Positions 25,522 to 33,857 of a stretch of 52,560 bases of DNA are shown piece after piece. The notes under the pieces are model-generated. The model saw only the letters and a program-made list of their open reading frames with translations, had not been told where the DNA came from and made no database searches. Every line of letters begins with the position of its first letter. Position 1 is the stretch's first letter. The stretch is from Flavobacteriaceae bacterium UBA7433 (GTDB taxonomy: Bacteria > Bacteroidota > Bacteroidia > Flavobacteriales > Flavobacteriaceae): contig DLQL01000104.1 in the NCBI GenBank assembly GCA_002477565.1, positions 1 through 52,560 on the forward strand. Reading direction: 5' to 3'. The position numbers and the translations under genes were made by a program.

Positions 25522-26538
25522 TTAGTTTGCTTTAAGATATTGATACTTGATCATTTCTTTCCTTGTGTAACCCAATTTATTTAAGAGTTCTAAGTTGCTT
25601 TTCTCATATATTTTGAAAACTTTTAATTTTTCGTCGGCAGTAAGTCCCCTTGATTTATTTTTAAATTTAAGATCTAAAATAGCATTCGGGACGCTTTTAA
25701 TTAGTTTGATTTTTATTTCTTTTGCTTTCTCGGGTCTGATTAAAAAACGTAGGTATTTACTGTAAAAATATTTTAGTTTATTAACCAAGCTACTTGGGCT
25801 TGCTTCTATTTGATTTAAAGTGTTTTTAATTGTGACATTTTTTTTGTTTTTCTGGAATGCATATTTGGTAACAAAACCTTTATCAATACAAAACAGTGAT
25901 GACAGTGTATTCAAAACACTACTTTGCTTGTGTTTTAAATCTTCAAAGAGACAAACCTTAACGTTGTCTTCTCCAAATTCCTTTACATATGAATTGTATA
26001 TGAGATTGTAATTAAAAATTATTTTAGAGTCAGTTAAAACTTCAAAAAAATTAGTTTCTAACCATTTACTCATTTTTTTAAATCTAGGTTGGATAGAAGT
26101 AATGTGATTGAATAGTTGAGCATAAAATGAGGGGATTATAGTCACCTGAGCTCTCGTAAACATTAGAATTTGGATTTCATCAAAATATGGTGAAAATATC
26201 TTTCGAATTCTTCTTGCATTTTTTTTGGCATTTGAATTGTGGATTGCCATCGAATAATCTTCGCTAAAAAATGAAATGTTTTCATTTGAGATAACCGAGA
26301 TAGGATTATTTATAAGTTTAATCTTTTCAAGTTCCTCTTCAAAATCAAAATCATTTGACATACCCATGACATAACTCAGTGTTTTTCTGCAATAAAAGTC
26401 ACCTAAATACGATGACTTTTTATTCAGATGATTCAAGTATTCGATTTTATTTTCTTCATGCATTTTAGCATAAAAATTCAATTGCATTGAAGTCGTAGCT
26501 GTTTTTGGGTATCCGATATGAATGATAAGTTTTTTCAT
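25522..26538 (-). CDS. Sulfotransferase-like protein (PAPS-dependent)
   Basis: A 338-aa protein starting MKKLIIHIGYPKTATTSMQ, in which GYPKTATTS is a classical 5'-PAPS-binding loop. A second motif, ILMFTRAQVTIIPSFYAQ (about residues 127-144), carries the Arg and Ser that bind the 3'-phosphate. The rest is helical and rich in Lys and Asn. An in-frame extension upstream to 26619 would overlap the coding region of cysQ and lacks similarity to the family, so the ATG at 26538, just after the cysQ stop, is preferred. It is likely to sulfate a sugar residue of the polysaccharide; it is quite different in sequence from the other sulfotransferase, so two positions may be modified. Confidence 0.8.
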   Translation of the reverse strand: MKKLIIHIGYPKTATTSMQLNFYAKMHEENKIEYLNHLNKKSSYLGDFYCRKTLSYVMGMSNDFDFEEELEKIKLINNPISVISNENISFFSEDYSMAIHNSNAKKNARRIRKIFSPYFDEIQILMFTRAQVTIIPSFYAQLFNHITSIQPRFKKMSKWLETNFFEVLTDSKIIFNYNLIYNSYVKEFGEDNVKVCLFEDLKHKQSSVLNTLSSLFCIDKGFVTKYAFQKNKKNVTIKNTLNQIEASPSSLVNKLKYFYSKYLRFLIRPEKAKEIKIKLIKSVPNAILDLKFKNKSRGLTADEKLKVFKIYEKSNLELLNKLGYTRKEMIKYQYLKAN

Positions 26539-26546
26539 GCGTTTTT

Positions 26547-27338
26547 TTAGGGCTTTACCAAAAACCAATTGTTCAACAATTCTTCTCTGTTGTAAAGCAT
26601 GGGTTCTTTTGTCTTCCAATCAATGACTTTAAATCCTGCGTGTTCGCAAATGGCTTGTCCTGCTGCCGTGTCCCATTCCATGGTAGGAGCAAAACGAGGG
26701 TAACAATCGGCTTGCCCTTCTGCAACCATGCACAACTTTAAAGAACTTCCTTTCGAAATCAATTTGACGTCTCCGTGTTTCATGCGCATTTCCTGTACAT
26801 AAGCCTCTGTATCTTGAGACATATGGGAACGACTGGCCACGATGGTAAAGGTTTTGTTTGTGCGTTTTAAAGGCAATTTGTTTCCTTTTGAAATTATAGT
26901 TGTAACATCATAATTTTCAAGATCGACATTCAATTTGTACGAACCTTTCTCTCTAGTGGAAAAATACAAGTCCTTAGTAGCAGGTACAAATATTACTCCA
27001 ATTGAGGGTTTTTGATTTTCGATTAAGGCAATGTTTACCGTAAACTCTCCGTTTCTTTTGATGAATTCTTTGGTGCCGTCAATCGGATCTACAATCCACA
27101 ACTGCTTCCATCCTTTGCGTTCTTTAAAAGGAATCGCTTTGCCTTCTTCCGAAAGAATTGGAATGTTCGTTTTTTCTAAATAAGCTGCGATTTTTTGATG
27201 TGATGCCATATCGGCTTTGGTCAAGGGAGAGTTGTCTCCTTTGACTTGGATATCAAAATCGCCAGATTGGTAAATTTCGAGAATGGCTTTTCCCGCCTCC
27301 AATGCAGCTGTAATTGCCGAATATAAGTGTTTCTCCAT
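26547..27338 (-). CDS. cysQ: 3'(2'),5'-bisphosphate nucleotidase CysQ
   Basis: A 263-aa Mg-dependent phosphatase of the inositol monophosphatase fold. It removes the 3'-phosphate from PAP, the inhibitory by-product of every sulfotransferase reaction. The metal-binding motifs are complete: ILSEEGKAI (Glu), WIVDPIDGTKEF (about residues 80-91) and EWDTAAGQAI (about 218-227). Length and order match E. coli CysQ (246 aa). Nine bases separate its stop from the downstream sulfotransferase start, so the two are surely co-transcribed. Together with cysC it forms a PAPS production and recycling pair within the capsule locus. Confidence 0.94.
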   Translation of the reverse strand: MEKHLYSAITAALEAGKAILEIYQSGDFDIQVKGDNSPLTKADMASHQKIAAYLEKTNIPILSEEGKAIPFKERKGWKQLWIVDPIDGTKEFIKRNGEFTVNIALIENQKPSIGVIFVPATKDLYFSTREKGSYKLNVDLENYDVTTIISKGNKLPLKRTNKTFTIVASRSHMSQDTEAYVQEMRMKHGDVKLISKGSSLKLCMVAEGQADCYPRFAPTMEWDTAAGQAICEHAGFKVIDWKTKEPMLYNREELLNNWFLVKP

Positions 27339-27561
27339 CTCAGGAATTTCGTTTAATTGTGGTCTTGAAATTAAGTTAAATCAGTGTTGGCACGTCAGTT
27401 ATTGTATCAACATTTTTTTGCCAGATATCTCAATTAAATCGACTTTTGCTTCTAGAAAAGAGCTTGTCAGGATTTTTAAATTGAGTTGAAATTTCTCGAA
27501 AGACAAATTTGATTTTCGATGAAAGCTCTCCCAGGGGTTTAATTTATAAACAACCAATCTT

Positions 27562-28149
27562 TTAAAGTGCTTTTTGAGTTAGAAAACGCATTATTTTTTT
27601 GAGAGACATTTCTGTCGTTTCGTTTTCTGTGGCAATTTCAAGATCAGGTTGGGTCGGAGCTTCGTAAGGTGCTGAAATACCCGTCATGTTTTGAATTTCT
27701 CCTGCCCGCGCTTTTTTGTACAATCCTTTCACATCACGACGTTCGCACTCTTCCAAACTCGTATTGACATAAATTTCAATAAAATTTGATGCTCCAACCG
27801 TTTTTTTGATGTTTTCACGATCTTTCAAATAAGGTGAGATAAAAGCTCCGAGAGTGATGATTCCCGCATCGATCATCAAATGGGCGATTTCTGAAATTCT
27901 TCGAATGTTTTCGGTCCGGTCTTCAGCAGAGAAAGTCAAATTTTTGTTAATACCTCTTCGGATGTTGTCTCCGTCTAAGGTATAGGTGGAATGTCCCAAC
28001 TTGTGTAATTCTAGCTCTACCAAATTGGCCAGGGTCGATTTCCCAGAACCGGATAGTCCTGTAAACCAAATTAAAAAGGAGGGATGCTTGTGAAGCCTTT
28101 GCCGTTCTTTTTTCGATAATTTGTAGTGTTGTTGGAAAGTATTCTCCAT
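27562..28149 (-). CDS. cysC: Adenylylsulfate (APS) kinase
   Basis: Phosphorylates APS to PAPS, the sulfate donor of sulfotransferases. The start ATG at 28149 gives 195 aa (MENTFQQHYKLSKKERQ); a GTG at 28227 would add 26 residues within the upstream gene and is less likely. Motifs: P-loop WFTGLSGSGKST, TLDGDNIRRGIN, FISPYLKDR and the substrate-lid KGLYKKARAGEI, all standard for CysC. No ATP sulfurylase (cysD/cysN) lies in the window, so APS must come from elsewhere on the chromosome. A 220-base gap with no recognised element follows before cysQ. Confidence 0.94.
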   Translation of the reverse strand: MENTFQQHYKLSKKERQRLHKHPSFLIWFTGLSGSGKSTLANLVELELHKLGHSTYTLDGDNIRRGINKNLTFSAEDRTENIRRISEIAHLMIDAGIITLGAFISPYLKDRENIKKTVGASNFIEIYVNTSLEECERRDVKGLYKKARAGEIQNMTGISAPYEAPTQPDLEIATENETTEMSLKKIMRFLTQKAL

Positions 28150-28178
28150 TTCAAAGTAATTAGAATTGTTTGTTCTCT

Positions 28179-28589
28179 TTAAATATTCCTTTTTCTCTGG
28201 TTCAAACCATAATTGATGCGGTACCACAATTTTTCGTGCAAAAAATACAAAATCATTTTTGTAAATACCTCAAATCCACCAATTTTTAGACCTGTTAAAG
28301 AGTTTCCTGTAATCACCCATCCCAATAGAAAAGTGTCTACTGTCCCAACTGCTCGCCAGGAAAAAGTTTTCAAGATGTGCCGCTTGTTGCTGTCTGTCAT
28401 TTTGGATTGGAACCAAGCCCGCTCGTGAGCGAAGTAGAGGAGCATCTTCGTGAACAACTCCGCAAAACCTATCTGAAATCCTGTCAAAAGGCTTCCTGTT
28501 ATCAACCAAGATAAAAAGAGCGTGTCAAGGGTTCCAATGCAGCGCCATGTTAGCGTCTTTGCAAGGTGTCTTTTGCTGATTTCAAGCAT
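28179..28589 (-). CDS. Membrane protein with two tandem DUF2061 domains
   Basis: A 136-aa small membrane protein consisting of two copies of DUF2061, about 58 residues each. Copy 1 begins RHLAKTLTWRCIGTLDT and ends LFTKMLLYFAHERAW; copy 2 begins RHILKTFSWRAVGTVDT and ends VFTKMILYFLHEKLW. Each copy has two hydrophobic segments. DUF2061 genes are commonly found beside sulfate-activation genes in Bacteroidota, as here with cysC 29 bases downstream; the function is unknown. A role linked to sulfate use is inferred from context only. The start is the ATG at 28589. Confidence 0.85.
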   Translation of the reverse strand: MLEISKRHLAKTLTWRCIGTLDTLFLSWLITGSLLTGFQIGFAELFTKMLLYFAHERAWFQSKMTDSNKRHILKTFSWRAVGTVDTFLLGWVITGNSLTGLKIGGFEVFTKMILYFLHEKLWYRINYGLNQRKRNI

Positions 28590-28690
28590 TTTTTAATGTT
28601 GGTGATTTGTAATTGCTGATTTATTTTAAATTTTATGCCATCTGATAAGTGCCTTTTTTCATGAAACTTACTTTCATTGCTTGATAAAAC

Positions 28691-30103
28691 TTACCCTTTT
28701 CCAATTCCCTTGTATTGGAATCCAATTGTTTTAAGCTTAACAGCGTCTAGGATGTTGCGTCCGTCAAAGAGAAAGGCAGGTTTGTACATTTTTTCGTAGA
28801 TGCTGGCCCAGTCGTAAGTTTTGAATTCGTCCCATTCCGTCAAAATCGCAATGGCATGGCTCTCCGCTACAGCTTCCATAGCTACGGAGTGTACAAAAAC
28901 TTGTGCCAATTTTTGTGTGATTCGCGCTTCGGGAATGTTATTCAATTCCCATAAATAACTCAGATCTCCCTTTATTTTTGCTTCCGATACTTTGGGGTCG
29001 TAGACGTGGATATTGGCACCGTCTTCGAGAAGTTGGTCGGCTACATAGATGGCTGCTGATTCTCGGGTGTCGTTGGTGTCTTTTTTAAAAGACCAGCCAA
29101 ACAAAGCAATCTTTTTGCCGTTGACCGTGTTGAATAAGGAGGTGATCATGTTTTTGGCAAAACGCTTTTTTTGATAATCGTTCAGTAGGATTACTTGTTC
29201 CCAATAATCTGCCACTTCTGGTAAATTGAAATAACGACAGAGGTAAACCAAGTTTAAAATGTCTTTTTGAAAGCAAGACCCTCCAAAACCAACGGAAGCT
29301 TTTAAGAATTTGGGGCCAATGCGACTGTCCGTTCCAATTGCGTGTGCTACTTCGTCCACATCGGCTTCGGTCGCTTCGCACAAGGCCGATAAGGCATTGA
29401 TGGAAGAGATGCGCTGTGCCAAAAAGGCGTTGGCGGTGAGTTTGGATAATTCCGATGACCAAACATTGGTGGTCAATATCTGATCGTCTTGCAACCAGTG
29501 TTTGTAAATATCGATCAAGGCTTGGGTGGCTTTTTTTCCAGAAGAAGTTTGGTTGCCACCAATCAAGACACGGTCTGCTTTGAACAAATCGTCGATGGCG
29601 GTGCCTTCTGCTAAAAATTCGGGATTGGACAAGACTTCAAAATGCACGCCATTTCCGGTACTGTCCAAGATTGTTTGCAAGGTTTCGGCAGTACGTACGG
29701 GCAAGGTCGATTTTTCAACAATGATTTTGTCGTTTTTAGCCACGCGGGCGATTTGTCGCGCACAGAGCTCTACAAATTTCAGATCGGCGGCCATTCCTTT
29801 GCCCTCACCATAGGTTTTGGTCGGGGTGTTGACTGCGATAAAAATCATGTCCGCCGCATCAATTGCAGCATCTACATCTGTAGAGAAAAACAGGTTTTTT
29901 CCGCGCGCTTCAGCAACCACTTCCGCAAGTCCCGGTTCGTAAACAGGCAAGTTGTCCAAGTCTTCGTTGTTCCAAGCGGCAATGCGCGCTTCGTTCAAGT
30001 CGACGACGGTAACCTTTATTTCAGGACACTTTAAAGCAATGACAGACATGGTAGGACCACCTACGTAACCGGCACCAATACAGCAGATGTTTTTTATTTT
30101 CAT
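28691..30103 (-). CDS. ugd: UDP-glucose 6-dehydrogenase
   Basis: A 470-aa NAD-dependent enzyme oxidising UDP-glucose to UDP-glucuronate. The N-terminus CCIGAGYVGGPTMSVIALKCP is the Rossmann motif in the form typical of the animal-like class (length also close to that class rather than the roughly 390-aa E. coli type). The catalytic Cys lies in FGGSCFQKDILNLVYLC (about residues 271-287); ALFGWSFKKDTNDTRES marks the C-terminal domain. Product use: UDP-glucuronate can be incorporated directly or converted to UDP-xylose by the UXS encoded at 14124-15059. A gap of 100-120 bases lies on each side; no terminator is seen. Confidence 0.95.
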   Translation of the reverse strand: MKIKNICCIGAGYVGGPTMSVIALKCPEIKVTVVDLNEARIAAWNNEDLDNLPVYEPGLAEVVAEARGKNLFFSTDVDAAIDAADMIFIAVNTPTKTYGEGKGMAADLKFVELCARQIARVAKNDKIIVEKSTLPVRTAETLQTILDSTGNGVHFEVLSNPEFLAEGTAIDDLFKADRVLIGGNQTSSGKKATQALIDIYKHWLQDDQILTTNVWSSELSKLTANAFLAQRISSINALSALCEATEADVDEVAHAIGTDSRIGPKFLKASVGFGGSCFQKDILNLVYLCRYFNLPEVADYWEQVILLNDYQKKRFAKNMITSLFNTVNGKKIALFGWSFKKDTNDTRESAAIYVADQLLEDGANIHVYDPKVSEAKIKGDLSYLWELNNIPEARITQKLAQVFVHSVAMEAVAESHAIAILTEWDEFKTYDWASIYEKMYKPAFLFDGRNILDAVKLKTIGFQYKGIGKG

Positions 30104-30223
30104 GATTTTAGAATGTTTTATTTTTTGATTTGTGAATGAGAAAGTGAAGCAGGGATTTGTTGTTAATTGATTCTTTATTTAATTTGGTACGTAATCAATT
30201 TTATAAAATCCATGATCCTCTAA

Positions 30224-31180
30224 TTACAGTTTTACTTCTTTGAAATTTTCTTGGTTTTTTAGAAACCAGCCATAGGTATTTTCAATCCCTGCTTTCAGGG
30301 AGTATTTTGCTTTCCAGCCCAAGGCGTTCATCTTGGAGCTGTCCATCAACTTGCGCGGAGTTCCATCTGGTTTGTCAGTATCCCAAACGATTTCTCCAGC
30401 GTGGCCTGTTTGGGCTTGGATGGTTTCTGCCAATTCTCTGATGGTTACATCAGTTCCCGTTCCAACATTGTACAGGTGTTCAGGAAGCACGTTTTCCAAA
30501 GCGAAAATCACGGATTGTGCCAAATCGTCTACGTGTAAAAATTCACGCATCGGGGTTCCTGACCCCCATAATTTTACAGGGCTGTTGTCGTTATTGGCTT
30601 CGTGGAATTTGCGCAGCATGGCAGGTAAGACATGTGAGGTTTCTAAATCAAAATTGTCAAAAGGCCCGTATAGGTTTGTCGGCATCAGACTCACAAAGTC
30701 TTTGTCGTATTGTTTGCGAATGGCTTCACAGAGTTTGACCCCCGATATCTTGGCAAGCGCGTACCATTCGTTTGTCGGTTCCAAGCTGTCCGTTAAGAGG
30801 TATTCCTCTTTGAGGGGTTGGGGTGCAAATTTTGGATAGATGCAGGAGCTCCCCAAAAAGATAAATTTTTGAACCTCTTCTTCGTGGGCTGCAGCAATTA
30901 GATTGTTTTGAATCTGCATGTTTTCCATTAAAAAGGGGTAGGGATAATTGTTGTTGGCCAAGATGCCTCCCACTTTTGCTGCAGCATCGATGACCACCTC
31001 TGGTTGTTCGCTTTTAAAAAAAGCTGTCACAGCTGCTTGGTTTTTGAGGTCCAATTCTTTGGAGGTCTTGCCGATCAGACGGGAATATCCTTTCGCCTCA
31101 AGGGCTCTCCAGCAAGCAGATCCCACCATACCTCGGTGGCCTGCAATGTATATTTTTGTGGTTTTTGTAATTTTTTTCAT
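30224..31180 (-). CDS. fcl: GDP-L-fucose synthase
   Basis: Converts GDP-4-keto-6-deoxymannose to GDP-L-fucose by 3,5-epimerisation and NADPH reduction. About 318 aa from the ATG at 31180 (MKKITKTTKIYIAGHRGMVGSA); an in-frame start 72 bases upstream exists but adds residues without family similarity. Motifs: GHRGMVGS dinucleotide-binding turn, FLGSSCIYPK, EWYALAKISG with the YxxxK pair (about residues 140-144) and LMPTNLYGP. The length is normal. It acts directly after Gmd, encoded just upstream in the same operon. Confidence 0.95.
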   Translation of the reverse strand: MKKITKTTKIYIAGHRGMVGSACWRALEAKGYSRLIGKTSKELDLKNQAAVTAFFKSEQPEVVIDAAAKVGGILANNNYPYPFLMENMQIQNNLIAAAHEEEVQKFIFLGSSCIYPKFAPQPLKEEYLLTDSLEPTNEWYALAKISGVKLCEAIRKQYDKDFVSLMPTNLYGPFDNFDLETSHVLPAMLRKFHEANNDNSPVKLWGSGTPMREFLHVDDLAQSVIFALENVLPEHLYNVGTGTDVTIRELAETIQAQTGHAGEIVWDTDKPDGTPRKLMDSSKMNALGWKAKYSLKAGIENTYGWFLKNQENFKEVKL

Positions 31181-31287
31181 TTTTTTAGCCTGATTGTTGA
31201 TCCAGTGATGTTTGGTTGAGGATTTGCTATTCGGAATTTGATTTACTGACAATGTTTGTAGAATCTACGATTCATTAAGTCCAATTT

Positions 31288-32403
31288 TTACTCAAAATAA
31301 TTCAAGGTTTGGTGTCCTCCTTCATTCAAATACTTGTCTCTTTTAAAGAGATTCAAATCAGAGGACATCATGTCGTCTACCAATTCTTCCAATTGAATTT
31401 TTGGTACCCAGCCTAGCTTTTCTTTTGCTTTGGTCGGGTCTCCAATCAAAAGATCTACTTCTGTTGGACGGAAATATTTGGGGTCAATAGACAAAATCTC
31501 TTTTCCTATTTCCAATTGGTATTCCGAATTTGAACAAGCTGCAATTACTGCGGTTTCATCCAATCCTTCTCCTTTGAACTCGAGGCTTATCCCAATGTGG
31601 GCAAAGGCCATTTTTACAAAATCACGGATGGTTGTGGTGCGTCCAGTGGCGATGACCCAATCCTCAGCAGTGTCTGCTTGTAATATCATCCACATCATGC
31701 GAATGTAATCTTTGGCATGTCCCCAATCTCGCTTGGAATTCAAATTCCCTAAATAAAACTTGTCCTGAAGTCCCAAAGCGATGCGAGACACCGCACGGGT
31801 AATTTTACGGGTGACAAAAGTCTCCCCTCTCAAAGGCGACTCATGGTTGAACAAAATTCCGTTGCACGCAAATATGTCATAAGCTTCACGGTAGTTTACG
31901 GTGATCCAATACGCATACATTTTTGCAACGGCATAGGGAGATCGCGGATAAAAAGGCGTGGTTTCTGTCTGCGGTACTTCTTGCACTTTCCCGTATAATT
32001 CTGAAGTAGAGGCCTGGTAGATGCGTGTTTTTTGTTCAAGGCCCAACAAACGAATGGCCTCCAAAAGACGCAATGTCCCAATGCCATCGGCGTCGGCCAC
32101 GTATTCAGGCATGTCAAATGACACCCTTACATGACTCATCGCCGCGAGGTTGTAGATTTCATCAGGTTGGATTTGTTGCAACAAACGCGTCAGGTTCGTG
32201 CTGTCCGTCATGTCACCATGGTGTAGTATGAATTTTTGGTTGTCCACATGTGGGTCTTGGTACAAGTGATCGATGCGATCGGTATTAAACAAGGAGGTAC
32301 GGCGTTTCAAACCGTGAACGGTATAGCCTTTTTTTAATAAAAACTCTGACAAATAGGCGCCATCTTGGCCGGTTACTCCTGTAATCAATGCTACTTTGTT
32401 CAT
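31288..32403 (-). CDS. gmd: GDP-mannose 4,6-dehydratase
   Basis: A 371-aa SDR enzyme that makes GDP-4-keto-6-deoxymannose from GDP-mannose, the first committed step to GDP-fucose. Features: VTGQDGAYLSEFLLKKGY, RRTSLFNTDRIDHL (family-specific), STSELYGKV and YPRSPYAVAKMYAYW with the YxxxK pair, NHESPLRGETFVTRKI and the C-terminal LGWVPK. The length matches E. coli Gmd (373). It lies between manC, which supplies GDP-mannose, and fcl. Confidence 0.96.
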   Translation of the reverse strand: MNKVALITGVTGQDGAYLSEFLLKKGYTVHGLKRRTSLFNTDRIDHLYQDPHVDNQKFILHHGDMTDSTNLTRLLQQIQPDEIYNLAAMSHVRVSFDMPEYVADADGIGTLRLLEAIRLLGLEQKTRIYQASTSELYGKVQEVPQTETTPFYPRSPYAVAKMYAYWITVNYREAYDIFACNGILFNHESPLRGETFVTRKITRAVSRIALGLQDKFYLGNLNSKRDWGHAKDYIRMMWMILQADTAEDWVIATGRTTTIRDFVKMAFAHIGISLEFKGEGLDETAVIAACSNSEYQLEIGKEILSIDPKYFRPTEVDLLIGDPTKAKEKLGWVPKIQLEELVDDMMSSDLNLFKRDKYLNEGGHQTLNYFE

Positions 32404-32445
32404 CTTATTTTAATTTTAAACTGTATTTTTTTTTATTTCGATCCC

Positions 32446-33459
32446 TTACAGAAGTTCCGGGTTTGTTTTTTTGATTTTGTTGTGGATTTTTTTTACTTCC
32501 TGACTCTCACCGATGGGCAACAGCAAAATTGTGTCCGATGTTTCCACCAAAAAGAAATTGTCCATACCAGCGGTAGTGATCAGTTTTTTTGAAAAGGCAA
32601 GGGCGTTTTCAGCACCTTCAATTTTTTTGATGCCGTTCACCAAAGATTTTTCTTGGGCATAGTCTATCAAGGCATCAAAAGAACCGAGGTCTGTCCATTC
32701 GAAATCTGAGGGAACTGTTTTGACCAGTTTTGATTTTTCGAGTACTGCGTAGTCAATGCTGTCATCGGGAATAGCAGCCATGGCCTCGTAAGTGATCTGA
32801 CCGGCTACTTTTGATTGGTGCGCGTGTTCGCATGCCGCCAATATTTCGGGGTGGTATTTTTTTAATTCTTTTAAATAGGTTTTTGCTTGAAAGCAGAACA
32901 TCCCAGAATTCCAATAAAAATTTCCAGAAGCGAGGTATTCTTTGGCAGTTTTAAGATCTGGCTTTTCCCGAAATTTTAAAACATCTTCTCCAGCAGCTTC
33001 AATATAACCAAATCCAGTTTCCGGGTGTTTGGGTTGAATGCCGAAGGTCACCAAATAGCCTTTTTCTGCGAGGAAGATGGCTCGATCCAACGCCGTTTGG
33101 TAGCGCTCATCATCTGCGATCATTTGATCGGATGGCGTGACAAATAAAATACTGTCTTCTTGCAAATCCATACAAGCAAGGGCGATGGCCGGTGCTGTAT
33201 TGCGCCCAACGGGCTCACTGATTTGATACGGGATGTTGAGGTCAATTGACTTTGCTTGCTCTTGAGCCATGTCTAATTGGGTTTCATTGGTGATCAACAT
33301 AAAATCTGAAACCTTGTTGCTGTTGCGCAACATCGTGTGTTGGAACAATGATTTTTTTTGAAATATTTTTAAAAATTGTTTCGGGTTTTTGTGCCTGGAC
33401 AAAGGCCAAAGTCGGGTCCCGGATCCTCCACTGAGGATGACGTTGATACAAGTTGCCAT
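32446..33459 (-). CDS. manC: Mannose-1-phosphate guanylyltransferase
   Basis: Makes GDP-mannose from mannose-1-phosphate and GTP. A 337-aa protein with the pyrophosphorylase signature ILSGGSGTRLWPLSR (about residues 8-22), the sugar-binding FREKPDL, and YWNSGMFCF. It ends where the bifunctional ManC enzymes continue with a cupin isomerase domain, so this is the short, single-function form; mannose-6-phosphate isomerase and phosphomannomutase must be encoded elsewhere. It is the first metabolic gene of the operon, behind upxY and the small alpha-CTD-like gene. Confidence 0.94.
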   Translation of the reverse strand: MATCINVILSGGSGTRLWPLSRHKNPKQFLKIFQKKSLFQHTMLRNSNKVSDFMLITNETQLDMAQEQAKSIDLNIPYQISEPVGRNTAPAIALACMDLQEDSILFVTPSDQMIADDERYQTALDRAIFLAEKGYLVTFGIQPKHPETGFGYIEAAGEDVLKFREKPDLKTAKEYLASGNFYWNSGMFCFQAKTYLKELKKYHPEILAACEHAHQSKVAGQITYEAMAAIPDDSIDYAVLEKSKLVKTVPSDFEWTDLGSFDALIDYAQEKSLVNGIKKIEGAENALAFSKKLITTAGMDNFFLVETSDTILLLPIGESQEVKKIHNKIKKTNPELL

Positions 33460-33508
33460 TTGTTTGTTTTTAAATTTAGTATTTTCCCTAAGTAACGGGA
33501 TGCACCAC

Positions 33509-33799
33509 TTAGTTTTCGTGGTTCATTATTTTTTTGAGTTCTTCCAGGGTTTTGTTCCCAAAACCTCGAATCCCTTTTAGGGTGTTTAAGTCTTCTGAGG
33601 CAGCTCTTCGAACGTCGGAAAGTGTCACCAACGGATACCCTAAGATTTCATTGTTGTTTACGAGATCGATGATGTTTCGCAAACGTTTTGAAAAAGGGTG
33701 GTCTTTGATGAGTTTTTTGTCAGCGCTTTGCTTTGTAAACTCACTTTCAAAATCTTCAATGATTTTTTTTGCCAATAAATAAGAATTTTTGTCTGCCAT
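33509..33799 (-). CDS. Small protein with RNA polymerase alpha-CTD-like / helix-hairpin-helix domain
   Basis: A 96-aa acidic and lysine-rich soluble protein. Its last 60 residues resemble the C-terminal domain of the RNA polymerase alpha subunit: after RLRNIIDLV the segment VTLSDVRRAASEDLNTLKG lines up with the IGDLVQRTEVELLKTPN region, and IRGFGNKTLEELKKIM with the NLGKKSLTEIKDVL helix of E. coli RpoA. The N-terminal 35 residues are unrelated. It lies between upxY and manC, where Bacteroides capsule loci have upxZ, but shows no similarity that I can recall to UpxZ. A regulatory role on transcription of this operon is an inference. A plain DNA-binding HhH domain is the alternative. Confidence 0.7.
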   Translation of the reverse strand: MADKNSYLLAKKIIEDFESEFTKQSADKKLIKDHPFSKRLRNIIDLVNNNEILGYPLVTLSDVRRAASEDLNTLKGIRGFGNKTLEELKKIMNHEN

Positions 33800-33857
33800 T
33801 ACAATGGATTTTAAAAATTAGATATCGGGGGGTGTTTTCTTTTGTTAATTAGGGTTT

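Noticed and set aside
26539..26619. A 27-residue N-terminal extension of the second sulfotransferase
   Set aside because: It lies over the coding end of cysQ, and the PAPS-loop motif follows immediately after the ATG at 26538 as is usual.
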